Shown here one piece after another: positions 1-8,846 of a stretch of DNA of 64,000 bases. How positions within the stretch are numbered: position 1 is the stretch's first letter; each line of letters opens with the position of its first letter. The notes beneath the pieces are model-generated. The model did no database searches, was not told where the DNA came from, and saw only the letters and a list, made by a program, of their open reading frames with translations. Source of the stretch: Liquorilactobacillus nagelii DSM 13675 (lineage in GTDB: Bacteria > Bacillota > Bacilli > Lactobacillales > Lactobacillaceae); NCBI RefSeq assembly GCF_019444005.1, contig NZ_CP049304.1, forward strand, positions 1,116,001 to 1,180,000, read 5' to 3'. The position numbers and the translations under genes were made by a program.

Positions 1-127
1 TTTTAGCATCATTCAACGGTGCCGCTGCTTGCCAATAGATAATCCCCGCCCCGACAACCACGAGAACTAATAATGCCCAAGCAATTGTTCTTATCAGTTG
101 ATTTCGATGTTGATCAGCTCTTCTCAT
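1..127 (-). CDS. TseB/YpmB-like membrane-anchored protein (5' part only)
   Basis: Only the first 42 codons lie in the window; the gene runs off the left edge. The start is the ATG whose first base is 127. The visible peptide has a basic N-terminus (MRRADQHRNQLIR) followed by one hydrophobic segment at about residues 14-31, then a short polar stretch, so it is a single-pass membrane protein with an extracytoplasmic C-terminus. It sits 88 bases downstream of dinG on the same strand. In Bacillus and many lactobacilli dinG is followed by ypmB (TseB-like, DUF5590), a cell-wall elongation regulator, and then aspB and asnS. The assignment rests on that synteny and topology rather than on a conserved domain, because the diagnostic part is outside the window. 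Confidence 0.55.
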   Translation of the reverse strand, partial: MRRADQHRNQLIRTIAWALLVLVVVGAGIIYWQAAAPLNDAK

Positions 128-214
128 GAATGCCTCTCTTTTCCAAAAATTCTTATAAACTACCGCTTAATTATAGCAATAAACTCTTTTTTTTTGAACC
201 CAGTTAACTAATTT

Positions 215-3001
215 TCACCAAAACTTTGCTAATTCCTTAGATATCTGATCGGTCTCTAAAATTTTCAAGGGCATAGCCGCCGGTAAAGCTTGCTGCAGTT
301 GCTGACCATACTTTCGCGTAACAATCCTGCTATCCAAAATAATTACTACCCCGCGATCGGTTGGAGTTCTAATCAGCCGGCCAACGCCTTGTTGCAATCG
401 CTGCATAGCTTCAGGCAATGAATAGTCCCAAAATGGTGATTGTTGCTGCTGACGCATTTTTTTAAATCTTAATTGATTTAGTGGTGTATCTGGTGATGAA
501 AATGGCAACTGGGCAATAATTAATTCTTCAAGTTGATCTTGCGGTAAATCAATTCCTTCCCAAAAGGTACCTGTACCCAATAAAACCATTTTAGATCCTA
601 AAGTAAAATTCTTGATGATTTTTTCGTTACTGCCAGTAACTCCTTGTGCTAATAACTGACGCTCAACCCCAACTTGATTATTTTGTAATTCTTGGTAAAC
701 AGTTTCTAGTGCCGCTTGCGAATTAAATAAAATCATTGTCTGTTTAGCCGGCGCCTGCAAAAGAATCTCGGTCAAAGAACTAACCAAATAGTTTACATAA
801 GCTGAACGCTGATTGACGATATCTGGACCATCACTACCAATCAAAGCCAGTGCTTGACTCTGATAATCAAAGAGATCTGGTAATTTGATAAACGGTGTCG
901 TAGCTGGTAAATCCAGCTGTTGGCAGCTGAAATTTTGCTTTTTATGAGGCAAGGTCAAGCTAGCTCCAATGAAAATCGTCTGATCAAAGTTTTGATAGAT
1001 TTGATTTTCCAAAAAATCAGTAGTTTGAAACGCCCCAAATAAAGCGTGTAGATGTGCTGCCTCATGAGTTAACGGAAGCCGTAATTTCAAATAACTAGAC
1101 TTCCCCCACTGCTCAACTTGTGACAAATCAAAATATTGCCAAGCTGTTAATTCCTGCAAAAGTTGAGTTAGCCAATCAAAAAGCTCTGCCAAAAAATTCG
1201 CTGCTGTTGTATCAAGTCGCTGGCTGAAAGTTGCCGACTTGAATTTTTTTTGTAATTTCAAGAATAACTCAAGCAACTGCTCTGTTGCTCTGGTAACTGC
1301 TTGAAATTGATTAATATTTTCTTTCAAAAAGCCATATAAATCATTTAGCGAAATAAAGTCTTCAAAAATGGTTGTCGAACTTTTTTGCGGCAAAATAAAT
1401 CGCCTAATAATTTTTTCACGCAGCTCTGGAACCTGCTGGTCAATGATTCGAACAAGGTGAATTAGCTTGCGTGCTTGCTGTACTGGTAACAGGCCTTGAA
1501 CAATCAAATCTTCTAATGAAAATGACTGCTGTGACTGCATCATAACCAATAAAGTATCACTTTGTATTTTAATTTGATCAAAGTCTAACTGTTGCTGACT
1601 AGCCTGCAAAGCAGTTTGGTTTAAATGCTGTGCTTCATCAATAATTAAAAAACGTTGCTGATTTCCTAACTCAGCTGCATGTTGCATCAAATAGGCGTGA
1701 TTAGTCACGATTAAATCGGCTTCTTGCAGCTGCTGGCGCTGTTGTTTCAAAAAATCATAAGCATTAAAAGGACTTTCAGGATTTAAGCTTGACCAACCAG
1801 TATGCCTAATTTGCTCAAACAATGGATCTTGATACTTCGTCAAATGCAATTCGGCCAAATCGCCGGTTTTTGTAACTAACAGCCAAATCAAAATCCGCAA
1901 TTGTAGCAAACGTGATTGACCACTTTGGGGCTGCTTTAAAGCAGTTGAAAATTTGGCTAAATCTAAATAATGGAAGCTTCCTTTAAATACAGCGACATTA
2001 AAATTAAACGGTAATAACTGCTGTAGCAATGGTATCACTTGATCAACTAATTGACTTTGCAAGGCCGTCGTAGCAGTACTGACAACACAACTACGGCCTG
2101 GGGCTGTTTCGTACAATGCTGGCACTAAGTAGCCTAATGACTTGCCTAAGCCAGTTGGAGCTTCAACTAATAGTTTAGGAATTTGTTGATTTAGAGCTTG
2201 ATGTAATGAATCCATCATTTCTGCTTGCGGCTGGCGCCAATCCAATAAGCCAGCAAAAAGCTGTTGTTTTGCTCGGTCAGTTAGCGGATATTCACTTTTT
2301 TGTTGAACTTCACTTTGAAAAGTATTGCGACGCAAAATTAAATTTTCAACCTTAATCAAATAATCAGGCAGAGCTGTTTGCTGCTGCTTCTTTTGCTGCT
2401 GAGCTTCAACAAAACAATCACCAGTTTGCCGTAAAAAGGCATTGCGAAATTGACATAGAATGTTTAAAGTTTCTAATGGCAGTTGATTTATCATTTGCTG
2501 CAGTAGCAAAAACAGTTCAGCCGTAGCTGCAGCATCACTATCAGCTTGATGCGGACGAGCGTGGGTCAAATTCAAATATTCACTTAAATAGTTCAGTTTA
2601 AAACTAGGGAGTGTCGGTAAAAGGGTTTGACTCAATTGAACCGTATCAATTCCAGCTAAATTTAGCGATGGGTAGCCCACTCGTTCGAGTTCTAAATTTA
2701 AAAAATTGTAGTCAAAATTAATATTATGGGCAACAAAAGTTGTATTTTGCAGCAAAGCGTAAATCGTTGCTGCCACATCTTCAAATAAAGGAGCTTTGCG
2801 CAGCTTTTCCGGCTTAATCTTGGTTAACTGTTGAATTTCTGCTGACAGCGGTTGCTGTGGATTGACCAAAGTATTAAAACTATTAATAATTTTTCGGTTT
2901 TTCAAAAAAACACAACTAAACTGAATCAAGCGCCGTTTACCGGTTAATTCAGTCCCAGTTGTTTCTAAATCAACAACCGCATAAGTTACTCCAGATTTCA
3001 T
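215..3001 (-). CDS. dinG: DinG-family ATP-dependent helicase with N-terminal 3'-5' exonuclease domain
   Basis: About 928 residues. The N-terminus carries a DnaQ-like exonuclease domain: the DEDD motif I reads VVDLETTGTEL at about residue 8, HNINFDYNFLN follows near 100, and HQADSDAAAT near 150. A superfamily 2 helicase of the XPD/DinG type follows, with Walker A EAPTGLGKSLGY near 285, DEAQHLNQ (DEAH-like) near 460, and the C-terminal motifs GTGTFWEGIDLP and QGVGRLIRTPTDRG. This is the Firmicutes architecture (about 900-930 aa). I chose the ATG at 3001, which has GGAGAGGCGG just upstream; an in-frame ATG at 3046 has no such site. In B. subtilis the homologue acts as a 3'-5' exonuclease and the helicase part may be reduced, so strand-unwinding activity is not certain. 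Confidence 0.9.
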   Translation of the reverse strand: MKSGVTYAVVDLETTGTELTGKRRLIQFSCVFLKNRKIINSFNTLVNPQQPLSAEIQQLTKIKPEKLRKAPLFEDVAATIYALLQNTTFVAHNINFDYNFLNLELERVGYPSLNLAGIDTVQLSQTLLPTLPSFKLNYLSEYLNLTHARPHQADSDAAATAELFLLLQQMINQLPLETLNILCQFRNAFLRQTGDCFVEAQQQKKQQQTALPDYLIKVENLILRRNTFQSEVQQKSEYPLTDRAKQQLFAGLLDWRQPQAEMMDSLHQALNQQIPKLLVEAPTGLGKSLGYLVPALYETAPGRSCVVSTATTALQSQLVDQVIPLLQQLLPFNFNVAVFKGSFHYLDLAKFSTALKQPQSGQSRLLQLRILIWLLVTKTGDLAELHLTKYQDPLFEQIRHTGWSSLNPESPFNAYDFLKQQRQQLQEADLIVTNHAYLMQHAAELGNQQRFLIIDEAQHLNQTALQASQQQLDFDQIKIQSDTLLVMMQSQQSFSLEDLIVQGLLPVQQARKLIHLVRIIDQQVPELREKIIRRFILPQKSSTTIFEDFISLNDLYGFLKENINQFQAVTRATEQLLELFLKLQKKFKSATFSQRLDTTAANFLAELFDWLTQLLQELTAWQYFDLSQVEQWGKSSYLKLRLPLTHEAAHLHALFGAFQTTDFLENQIYQNFDQTIFIGASLTLPHKKQNFSCQQLDLPATTPFIKLPDLFDYQSQALALIGSDGPDIVNQRSAYVNYLVSSLTEILLQAPAKQTMILFNSQAALETVYQELQNNQVGVERQLLAQGVTGSNEKIIKNFTLGSKMVLLGTGTFWEGIDLPQDQLEELIIAQLPFSSPDTPLNQLRFKKMRQQQQSPFWDYSLPEAMQRLQQGVGRLIRTPTDRGVVIILDSRIVTRKYGQQLQQALPAAMPLKILETDQISKELAKFW

Positions 3002-3244
3002 ATTTATCCGCCTCTCCGAAAAAGAATCCAAGATTGATTTTAGCATATTCAGCCGATTAAAAAAATTGAATTATCGATCCATAGGTCAATTTAGGAAATT
3101 GATGTTAGCCAAGTGTATTCAAACTGATAAATCAAGGGGCTTTAACTAACGATTAGTTTGTTTAAGATATATTTAGTTTTTAAATTCCATTTTTGTAGTA
3201 TTATTATTATTGTGAAATTAAAAAAGGAAAAGGAGCTATCCGTT

Positions 3245-4222
3245 TTGGCTTCTAATAGAAACAAAAAATTTGGTCTGGGACAAAGCCATGCCAAAATAAT
3301 CTTAATAGGAGAACATTCAGTTGTTTATGGCAAGCCCTCAATCGCACTGCCATTATCAGAGGTCAAGACTAAAGTGATCATTGAACCGCTTGAAAAAAAG
3401 CAGGTTTTAATCGAGTGTCGCTATTTTTCTGGTGATTTAAACAACCTGCCAGAAAATATGTTAGGCTTACAACATTTAATTCGTTATATTTTAACAGAAA
3501 AATTATTTGATTATAGCAGCGAATGCGGTTTAAAGATTAAAATTAGCAGTCAATTACCCGAAGAGCGTGGAATGGGATCTTCAGCAGCGGCAGCAATCGC
3601 CGTCACTCGTGCTCTCTACAATTATTTCCAACAACCACTAACCCAAACAAAATTATTGCAGTTGACCAATATTTCTGAAACCGATACTCATGGTAATCCC
3701 AGTGGGTTAGACGCCGCAACTTCTGCTAGTTCACAACCGATCTGGATGATTAAAGGTAAGCAGTTACTAACCATTCCCATCAATCTTGATGCTTGGCTAT
3801 TAATTTGTGATAGTGGTATTAAAGGCAAAACTGTCGCGGCAGTTGCCAGTGTTAAACAACGCATGATCAATTTTCCATTAAAAACAACACTTTTATTAAG
3901 TGATTTAGAAAACTTGGCTTATGCAGCCCGCCAACAATTAGCCCAAAATGATTCCATCGGTTTAGGCCAGACCTTTTGTGCTGCCCAAAAGGCTTTGGCT
4001 GCTCTAGGAGTCAGCAGTCCTCGTTTGGATAAATTAATCGATTTAAGTCTAAAATTAGGCTCACTGGGCAGTAAACTAACTGGCGGTGGCCGTGGTGGTT
4101 GCTTCATTTGTTTAATGCCCAGCGAAAAAGCAGCTCAAACAGCAGCTCAAGTCTTAACAGAGGCTGGAGCTGCTAATTATTGGATTCAACCCCTAGCGCT
4201 AAAGGAGAATTTTAATGACTAG
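3245..4222 (+). CDS. mvk: Mevalonate kinase
   Basis: GHMP kinase that phosphorylates mevalonate at the 5 position, the first ATP-dependent step of the lower mevalonate pathway. Visible motifs are the N-terminal SHAKIILIGEHSVVYG, the ATP-binding PEERGMGSSAAAA near residue 105-115, and the C-terminal KLTGGGRGGC near 275. The reading frame is open upstream to 3158, but that part is a hydrophobic AT-rich stretch unlike the family. AAAGGAG at 3229-3235 is correctly spaced from a TTG at 3245, which gives the N-terminus MASNRNKKFGLGQSHAK and about 325 residues, close to the family's usual length. A GTG at 3212 is a weaker alternative. The gene overlaps mvaD by 8 bases, so the two are probably translationally coupled. 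Confidence 0.93.
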   Translation: MASNRNKKFGLGQSHAKIILIGEHSVVYGKPSIALPLSEVKTKVIIEPLEKKQVLIECRYFSGDLNNLPENMLGLQHLIRYILTEKLFDYSSECGLKIKISSQLPEERGMGSSAAAAIAVTRALYNYFQQPLTQTKLLQLTNISETDTHGNPSGLDAATSASSQPIWMIKGKQLLTIPINLDAWLLICDSGIKGKTVAAVASVKQRMINFPLKTTLLLSDLENLAYAARQQLAQNDSIGLGQTFCAAQKALAALGVSSPRLDKLIDLSLKLGSLGSKLTGGGRGGCFICLMPSEKAAQTAAQVLTEAGAANYWIQPLALKENFND

Positions 4223-5189
4223 TCAAATAGCAAGTGCTCGTGCACATACAAATATTGCTTTAATTAAATATTGGGGTAAAAAGGATCAACAATTAATGCT
4301 TCCAATGAATGGCAGTCTTTCGTTAACACTTGATCACTTCTACACCGACACAACTGTTGAATTTAACTCGATATATACTGAAGATACTTTTTATTTAGAT
4401 CAAAAGAAAATTGAGACAACAAAAATCACTCCCTTTTTAGACCTAGTTCGGCAAATGAACCCACAAGCAGGATTTGCTCGAATTTATTCCAGTAATCATG
4501 TTCCAAATGCAGCCGGGTTAGCTTCTTCTGCATCGGCCTTTGCTGCGCTTGCATTAGCTGCAAGCACCGCAGCTGGTTTAAATTTAACGCGACGCGAACT
4601 TTCTCGTTTAGCGCGGCGTGGTTCTGGTTCTGCGACACGGTCGATCTATGGTGGATTCGTTGAATGGCAACCAGGAACTTCTGATTTAGATTCTTACGCT
4701 ATTCCGATTGATGAAAAAGTTGATTGGGATATCGAAATGCTGGCAGTGATTATCGATCGACAACAAAAAAAGATTTCCAGTCGAACGGGTATGCAACGAG
4801 TAGTTACAACCTCACCATACTATCCTGCTTGGATAACCAGCACTAATCAAGACTTATCAGCTGCCATTCAGGCTGTTAAAGAGCATAACTTACAATTATT
4901 AGGCCAGTTAGCTGAATCAAACGCTCTCCGAATGCATGCTTTGAATTTAAGTGCTCGACCACCCTTTTCTTATTTCGAGCCAGCTAGCTTAGTTGCAATG
5001 GAAATTATTGAAAAGTTGCGTTCAGAGGGAATTTGCTGTTATTATACATTAGATGCTGGACCAAATGTTAAAGTTATTTGCTCAAAGGCTGAAAGTCCTC
5101 AAATTATTCGGGCTTTGTCAACTGCTTTTACACCAGAACAAATTGTTGAAGCTTTTCCAGGTCCAGGTGTTAAACTTATTGAATGTTAA
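4215..5189 (+). CDS. mvaD: Diphosphomevalonate decarboxylase
   Basis: Converts mevalonate 5-diphosphate to isopentenyl diphosphate with ATP. The 324 residues match the family length. Signatures are the N-terminal ARAHTNIALIKYWGKKD, the phosphate-binding NAAGLASSASAFAALALAA at about 97-115, RRGSGSATRSIYGGFVEW at about 134-150 (including the serine and arginine of the active site) and a C-terminal DAGPNVKVIC. AAAGGAG lies seven bases before the ATG, inside the end of mvk. It is second in the four-gene mevalonate operon; the next gene starts 28 bases after its stop. Confidence 0.95.
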   Translation: MTSQIASARAHTNIALIKYWGKKDQQLMLPMNGSLSLTLDHFYTDTTVEFNSIYTEDTFYLDQKKIETTKITPFLDLVRQMNPQAGFARIYSSNHVPNAAGLASSASAFAALALAASTAAGLNLTRRELSRLARRGSGSATRSIYGGFVEWQPGTSDLDSYAIPIDEKVDWDIEMLAVIIDRQQKKISSRTGMQRVVTTSPYYPAWITSTNQDLSAAIQAVKEHNLQLLGQLAESNALRMHALNLSARPPFSYFEPASLVAMEIIEKLRSEGICCYYTLDAGPNVKVICSKAESPQIIRALSTAFTPEQIVEAFPGPGVKLIEC

Positions 5190-5217
5190 AAACTATTTGT
5201 CGAAGGGACATGATTTT

Positions 5218-6291
5218 TTGATTACGGTCAAAGCTCCGGGAAAACTCTACATAGCAGGTGAATATGCCGTTGTAGAAACCGGCTACCCTGCAATCCTAGT
5301 AGCACTTAACCAATTTGTAACTGTTACAGTCCAAGAAAGTGATGACTACGGTTCAATTTATTCTAAGCAATATCAAGAAAATTCGCTGTTTTGGAAACGC
5401 GAAGGCAATAATATGGTTTTCGATAATCGCGATAATCCATTTCATTATATTCTATCGGCCATTCACTTAACTGAAAATTACGCCCAACTATTGGGTAAAC
5501 AAATGAAATGTTATCATCTGAAAATTGATAGTGATCTTGATAGTCCTGATGGGAAAAAATATGGCTTGGGAAGTTCAGCAGCAGTCACTGTTGCCACCAT
5601 TAAAGCGCTCTGTCATTTTTATCGATTATCAATCAGTAAAAATCAACTATTTAAGTTAGCAGCTATCGCTCACTTAGATATTCAAGGAAACGGCTCGTTA
5701 GGTGATATTGCTGCCAGTGTTTACGGTGGTTGGATTGCTTATCGTTCTTTTGATCGAAAATGGTTGCGTAGCGCACGTCATCGCTTTTCATTAAAAAAAC
5801 TGATTGATGTTGCTTGGCCCCAACTCCAAATTGACTTATTGACTCCACCAAAAAATTTAAAATTATTGATTGGTTGGACTGGTTCACCAGCATCAACCTC
5901 CCATTTAGTTGATGCAGTTGGCATTAAAATAGCTGAAAACCAGGCTGAGTATCAACATTTTCTCACAGAGAGCAAGGCCTGCTTAAAACGGATGATTAAG
6001 GGCTTTCAAGTACAGAGCTTGTCCTTAATTCAAAAAGAGATTCGTTATAATCGCAAGCTATTACAAGCTCTAGGCAACCTCAGTAATGTCCAAATTGAAA
6101 CGCCACTTTTGCACCAACTATGCATTTCTGCTGAACAAAGCTGTGGAGCTGCTAAAACTTCAGGTGCTGGTGGTGGTGATTGTGGAATCGTCGTCATTGA
6201 CCAACAAATTGATACCCAAGAATTAATGAGTTCTTGGAAATCTGCTGGTATTGAACAGTTAGATTTACATGTTCATCAAGTAATTGACTAA
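5218..6291 (+). CDS. mvaK2: Phosphomevalonate kinase
   Basis: GHMP kinase that makes mevalonate 5-diphosphate. It carries KAPGKLYIAGEYAVVE at the N-terminus, the ATP loop YGLGSSAAVTVATIKAL near residue 115, and KTSGAGGGDCG near 313. The frame is open back to 5053, but that extension overlaps mvaD and reads as low-complexity leucine/lysine sequence. GAAGGGA at 5203-5208 stands ten bases before a TTG at 5218, giving 357 residues starting MITVKAPGKLYIAGEY, which is the normal length. The gene is 28 bases downstream of mvaD and 17 bases upstream of fni in the same operon. Confidence 0.93.
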   Translation: MITVKAPGKLYIAGEYAVVETGYPAILVALNQFVTVTVQESDDYGSIYSKQYQENSLFWKREGNNMVFDNRDNPFHYILSAIHLTENYAQLLGKQMKCYHLKIDSDLDSPDGKKYGLGSSAAVTVATIKALCHFYRLSISKNQLFKLAAIAHLDIQGNGSLGDIAASVYGGWIAYRSFDRKWLRSARHRFSLKKLIDVAWPQLQIDLLTPPKNLKLLIGWTGSPASTSHLVDAVGIKIAENQAEYQHFLTESKACLKRMIKGFQVQSLSLIQKEIRYNRKLLQALGNLSNVQIETPLLHQLCISAEQSCGAAKTSGAGGGDCGIVVIDQQIDTQELMSSWKSAGIEQLDLHVHQVID

Positions 6292-6308
6292 TTTTAGAAA
6301 GGACGGGT

Positions 6309-7346
6309 TTGGTGTACGATCAACATTCACATCGCAAAGACGAGCATGTCTTTTTAGCCGAAAAGTTTTACCAAGCTCAGCCTGATAACGGATTAGCTGA
6401 AGTTCGACTGATACCAAATAATTTACCAGAAATTTCAGTTGCCAAAGTAAACCTAACATCAACTTTAGCAGGTAAAAAAATTGCAGCCCCTTTTTTTATC
6501 AACGCTATGTCTGGTGGCAGCCCAGAAACTGCTAAATTGAATCAAAAACTAGCCACTGCCGCTGCCGCAACTGACATTCCGATGGCTACTGGCTCTCAAA
6601 GCATTGCTTTGAAATTTCCGCAAGCAGCTGCTAGTTTTAAAATTGTCCGCCAAAATCTACCTAATGGTTTGGTGATCGGTAATATCGGTGCTAGTCACAA
6701 TTTGGCTGATGCCAGAGCTGCTGTTGAGATGCTGCAAGCTGACTTGCTAGAAGTCCATTTAAATGCTGCCCAAGAAATCGTCATGGCTGAAGGCGACCGG
6801 CAATTTTATTGGGAAGAAAATCTACAACAAATTATATCTGGTCTTTCAGTCCCAGTTATAGTTAAAGAAGTTGGTTTTGGAATTAGTCCTGCAACTTTGG
6901 AACGTTTGCAAAAAATAGGTGTTAAAAATGTTGATCTTTCAGGTCATGGTGGAACTAATTTTGCCAAAATTGAAAATCAGCGCCGGCGGGCAAAAGATTT
7001 TTCTTTATTGAATAATTTTGGCCTGACAACTGCTGAAACTTTATTGGCTAGTCAACATTTTGCTAGTAGTTTTTCATTTACAGCTTCAGGTGGCATTCGG
7101 GATGCACTTGACATTGTTAAATGCTTGGTTTTAGGTGCAGATAACGTTGGAATTGCTGGTCTCTTTCTGCATACTTTGATAAAAAAAGATGTTGCAGGTT
7201 TGATTAATTTAATTGAGGATTTGAAAAAACAACTAAAAAGCATCTTTGCTTTATTGGGGTGTGCTAATCCTACAGAACTTCAACAAGTACCCTATCTTCT
7301 TTCAACTGACTTAAATAATTTTAAACAACAAATTAAATTCAAATAA
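6309..7346 (+). CDS. fni: Type 2 isopentenyl-diphosphate delta-isomerase (FMN-dependent)
   Basis: Interconverts IPP and DMAPP using reduced FMN. About 345 residues with the family landmarks: an N-terminal RKDEHVFLAEKFY, PFFINAMSGGS near 60, GNIGASH near 120, VKEVGFGIS near 180, SGHGGTNFAKIENQR near 208, and ASGGIRDALDIVKCLVLGADNVGIA near 255 for FMN phosphate binding. The start is TTG 6309 or the adjacent GTG 6312, both following AAAGGACGGG. It closes the mevalonate operon and is followed at once by a terminator. The type 2 enzyme is the usual partner of the Gram-positive mevalonate pathway. Confidence 0.94.
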   Translation: MVYDQHSHRKDEHVFLAEKFYQAQPDNGLAEVRLIPNNLPEISVAKVNLTSTLAGKKIAAPFFINAMSGGSPETAKLNQKLATAAAATDIPMATGSQSIALKFPQAAASFKIVRQNLPNGLVIGNIGASHNLADARAAVEMLQADLLEVHLNAAQEIVMAEGDRQFYWEENLQQIISGLSVPVIVKEVGFGISPATLERLQKIGVKNVDLSGHGGTNFAKIENQRRRAKDFSLLNNFGLTTAETLLASQHFASSFSFTASGGIRDALDIVKCLVLGADNVGIAGLFLHTLIKKDVAGLINLIEDLKKQLKSIFALLGCANPTELQQVPYLLSTDLNNFKQQIKFK

Positions 7347-7384
7347 AAAAAGTTCTAGGACGCAACGTCCCAGAACTTTTCTTT
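7345..7384. terminator. Bidirectional Rho-independent terminator between fni and the OFA transporter gene
   Basis: GTTCTAGGACG and CGTCCCAGAAC form an 11-base stem with one mismatch around a CAA loop. A-runs lie on the left and T-runs on the right, so it can serve both convergent genes. Confidence 0.85.
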
Positions 7385-7394
7385 TTACTTATAA

Positions 7395-8627
7395 CTATTC
7401 AGTTTTATTATTCAATTGTCCATTTTCAATAAAATCACGTTGAATCCAAAAAGAAGCTGCCAATGCTATTAAATCAACCAAAATAAACGTCATCAAGGTT
7501 ACGGTGTAACTCTGAAACAATTGGTGAGTCACTGACAACAACAAGGGGCCCACTATTCCAGCAACCGCCCATGCAGTTAAAATGTAGCCATGAATTGCTC
7601 CCAAATTCTTAGTACCAAAAATATCGCCTAAGTAAGCTGGAATAACCGAAAACCCAGCCCCGTAACAAGTCATCAAAAGACAAAGTGCCATAACAAAAAT
7701 TAATGGTAAATTAAATAATAACATCAAACCCAACATGATAACATCCAGTAAAAAAATCAGATTGAAGGTAAGCGGTCGACCAATAAAATCAGACAAAGTT
7801 GCCCAGACTAAGCGACCAAAACCATTAAACAAACCAATAATTCCAACCATGACCGCAGCGGCCGTTGCTGTCATTCCAGTCACTGACTGAGCCATAGGTG
7901 AAGCTGCGGAAACCAATCCAATTCCACAAGTGATATTAATAAAGAACATCAACCATAATAGTTTAAATGACCGGGTTTTAACAGCTTGATTCGCCGTTAA
8001 TTCAGGGCCAGCCGTCAGTCGTTTGCCCTGAACTTCTACTACTTTTTTTAATTCTTGAGATTTCTGTGGTGTTCGGATAAATTGAGCCGCTAACAACATT
8101 ATGACAAAATAGCCACCAGCCAAATAATAAAAAGTTCTTTCCAAACCTACTGTCATCATTAACTGCTGTGCAATCGGTCCCGTTAATAAGGCAGCAAAAC
8201 CAAAACCCATGATAGCAAAACCCGTAGCTAAGCCACGTTTATCTGGGAACCATTTAATAATTGTTGAAACTGGGGTTACATAACCTGATCCCAAACCGAG
8301 TCCCCCAATTACTCCATAAGCGATGTACAGTAGCCATAATGAATGAACATGCAAAGCCATTCCTGTTAAAGCCATCCCTAATCCGTATAAAACACTTGCA
8401 ATTGTTCCTGTCAAACGCGGACCTGCAACTTCAACTAAACGGCCCATGAAAGCAGCTGACATTCCCAAAAAGAAAATCGCGATACTAAAGGCCAAAGCTA
8501 CTGCCGACTCATCCCATCCTGTTTGTTGGGCAATCGGAGCTGTAAAAACACTCCAAGCATAAACCGATCCAATCATTAAATGAAAAATCACGCCAGCTAT
8601 AGCCACACCATAACGATTTATTTTCAA
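7395..8627 (-). CDS. OFA-family major facilitator transporter (oxalate/formate antiporter-like)
   Basis: About 410 residues with twelve predicted membrane segments. The N-terminus RYGVAIAGVIFHLMIGSVYAWS and the loop motif IKWFPDKRGLATGFAIMGFG are characteristic of the oxalate:formate antiporter family. The substrate in lactobacilli is generally unknown; a monocarboxylate is likely, but nothing here fixes it, and no formyl-CoA transferase or oxalyl-CoA decarboxylase is adjacent. The start is a TTG at 8627 preceded by AAGGGAGAG; the nearby ATG is out of frame. The gene stands alone, convergent with fni. Confidence 0.8.
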   Translation of the reverse strand: MKINRYGVAIAGVIFHLMIGSVYAWSVFTAPIAQQTGWDESAVALAFSIAIFFLGMSAAFMGRLVEVAGPRLTGTIASVLYGLGMALTGMALHVHSLWLLYIAYGVIGGLGLGSGYVTPVSTIIKWFPDKRGLATGFAIMGFGFAALLTGPIAQQLMMTVGLERTFYYLAGGYFVIMLLAAQFIRTPQKSQELKKVVEVQGKRLTAGPELTANQAVKTRSFKLLWLMFFINITCGIGLVSAASPMAQSVTGMTATAAAVMVGIIGLFNGFGRLVWATLSDFIGRPLTFNLIFLLDVIMLGLMLLFNLPLIFVMALCLLMTCYGAGFSVIPAYLGDIFGTKNLGAIHGYILTAWAVAGIVGPLLLSVTHQLFQSYTVTLMTFILVDLIALAASFWIQRDFIENGQLNNKTE

Positions 8628-8771
8628 TCATCAACTCTCCCTTTATAAAATACGAACTATAAAATACATTTTGCACTTAATAATTCGCTTGAAATGATGA
8701 TATCATACTAAAATAAATAAATAAACCATCAAAATAAAGAATTCTGTGAACTTAGTTTAAAAAAGAGCGTC

Positions 8772-8810
8772 AAAAATAGGGTTGAATACATTTATTCAAC
8801 CCTATTTTTA
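8772..8810. terminator. Terminator downstream of rsmF
   Basis: AAAAATAGGGTTGAATA and TATTCAACCCTATTTTT form a 17-base perfect stem with a CATT loop. It lies 36 bases beyond the rsmF stop on the minus strand and can also read in the plus direction. Confidence 0.85.
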
Positions 8811-8846
8811 TCACTAACCAGACAACATAAAATTTCTGTTCAACAC

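Noticed and set aside
3158-3244. N-terminal extension of mevalonate kinase as a membrane anchor
   Set aside because: The hydrophobic stretch comes from AT-rich untranslated DNA; AAAGGAG lies inside it, correctly placed for the TTG at 3245.
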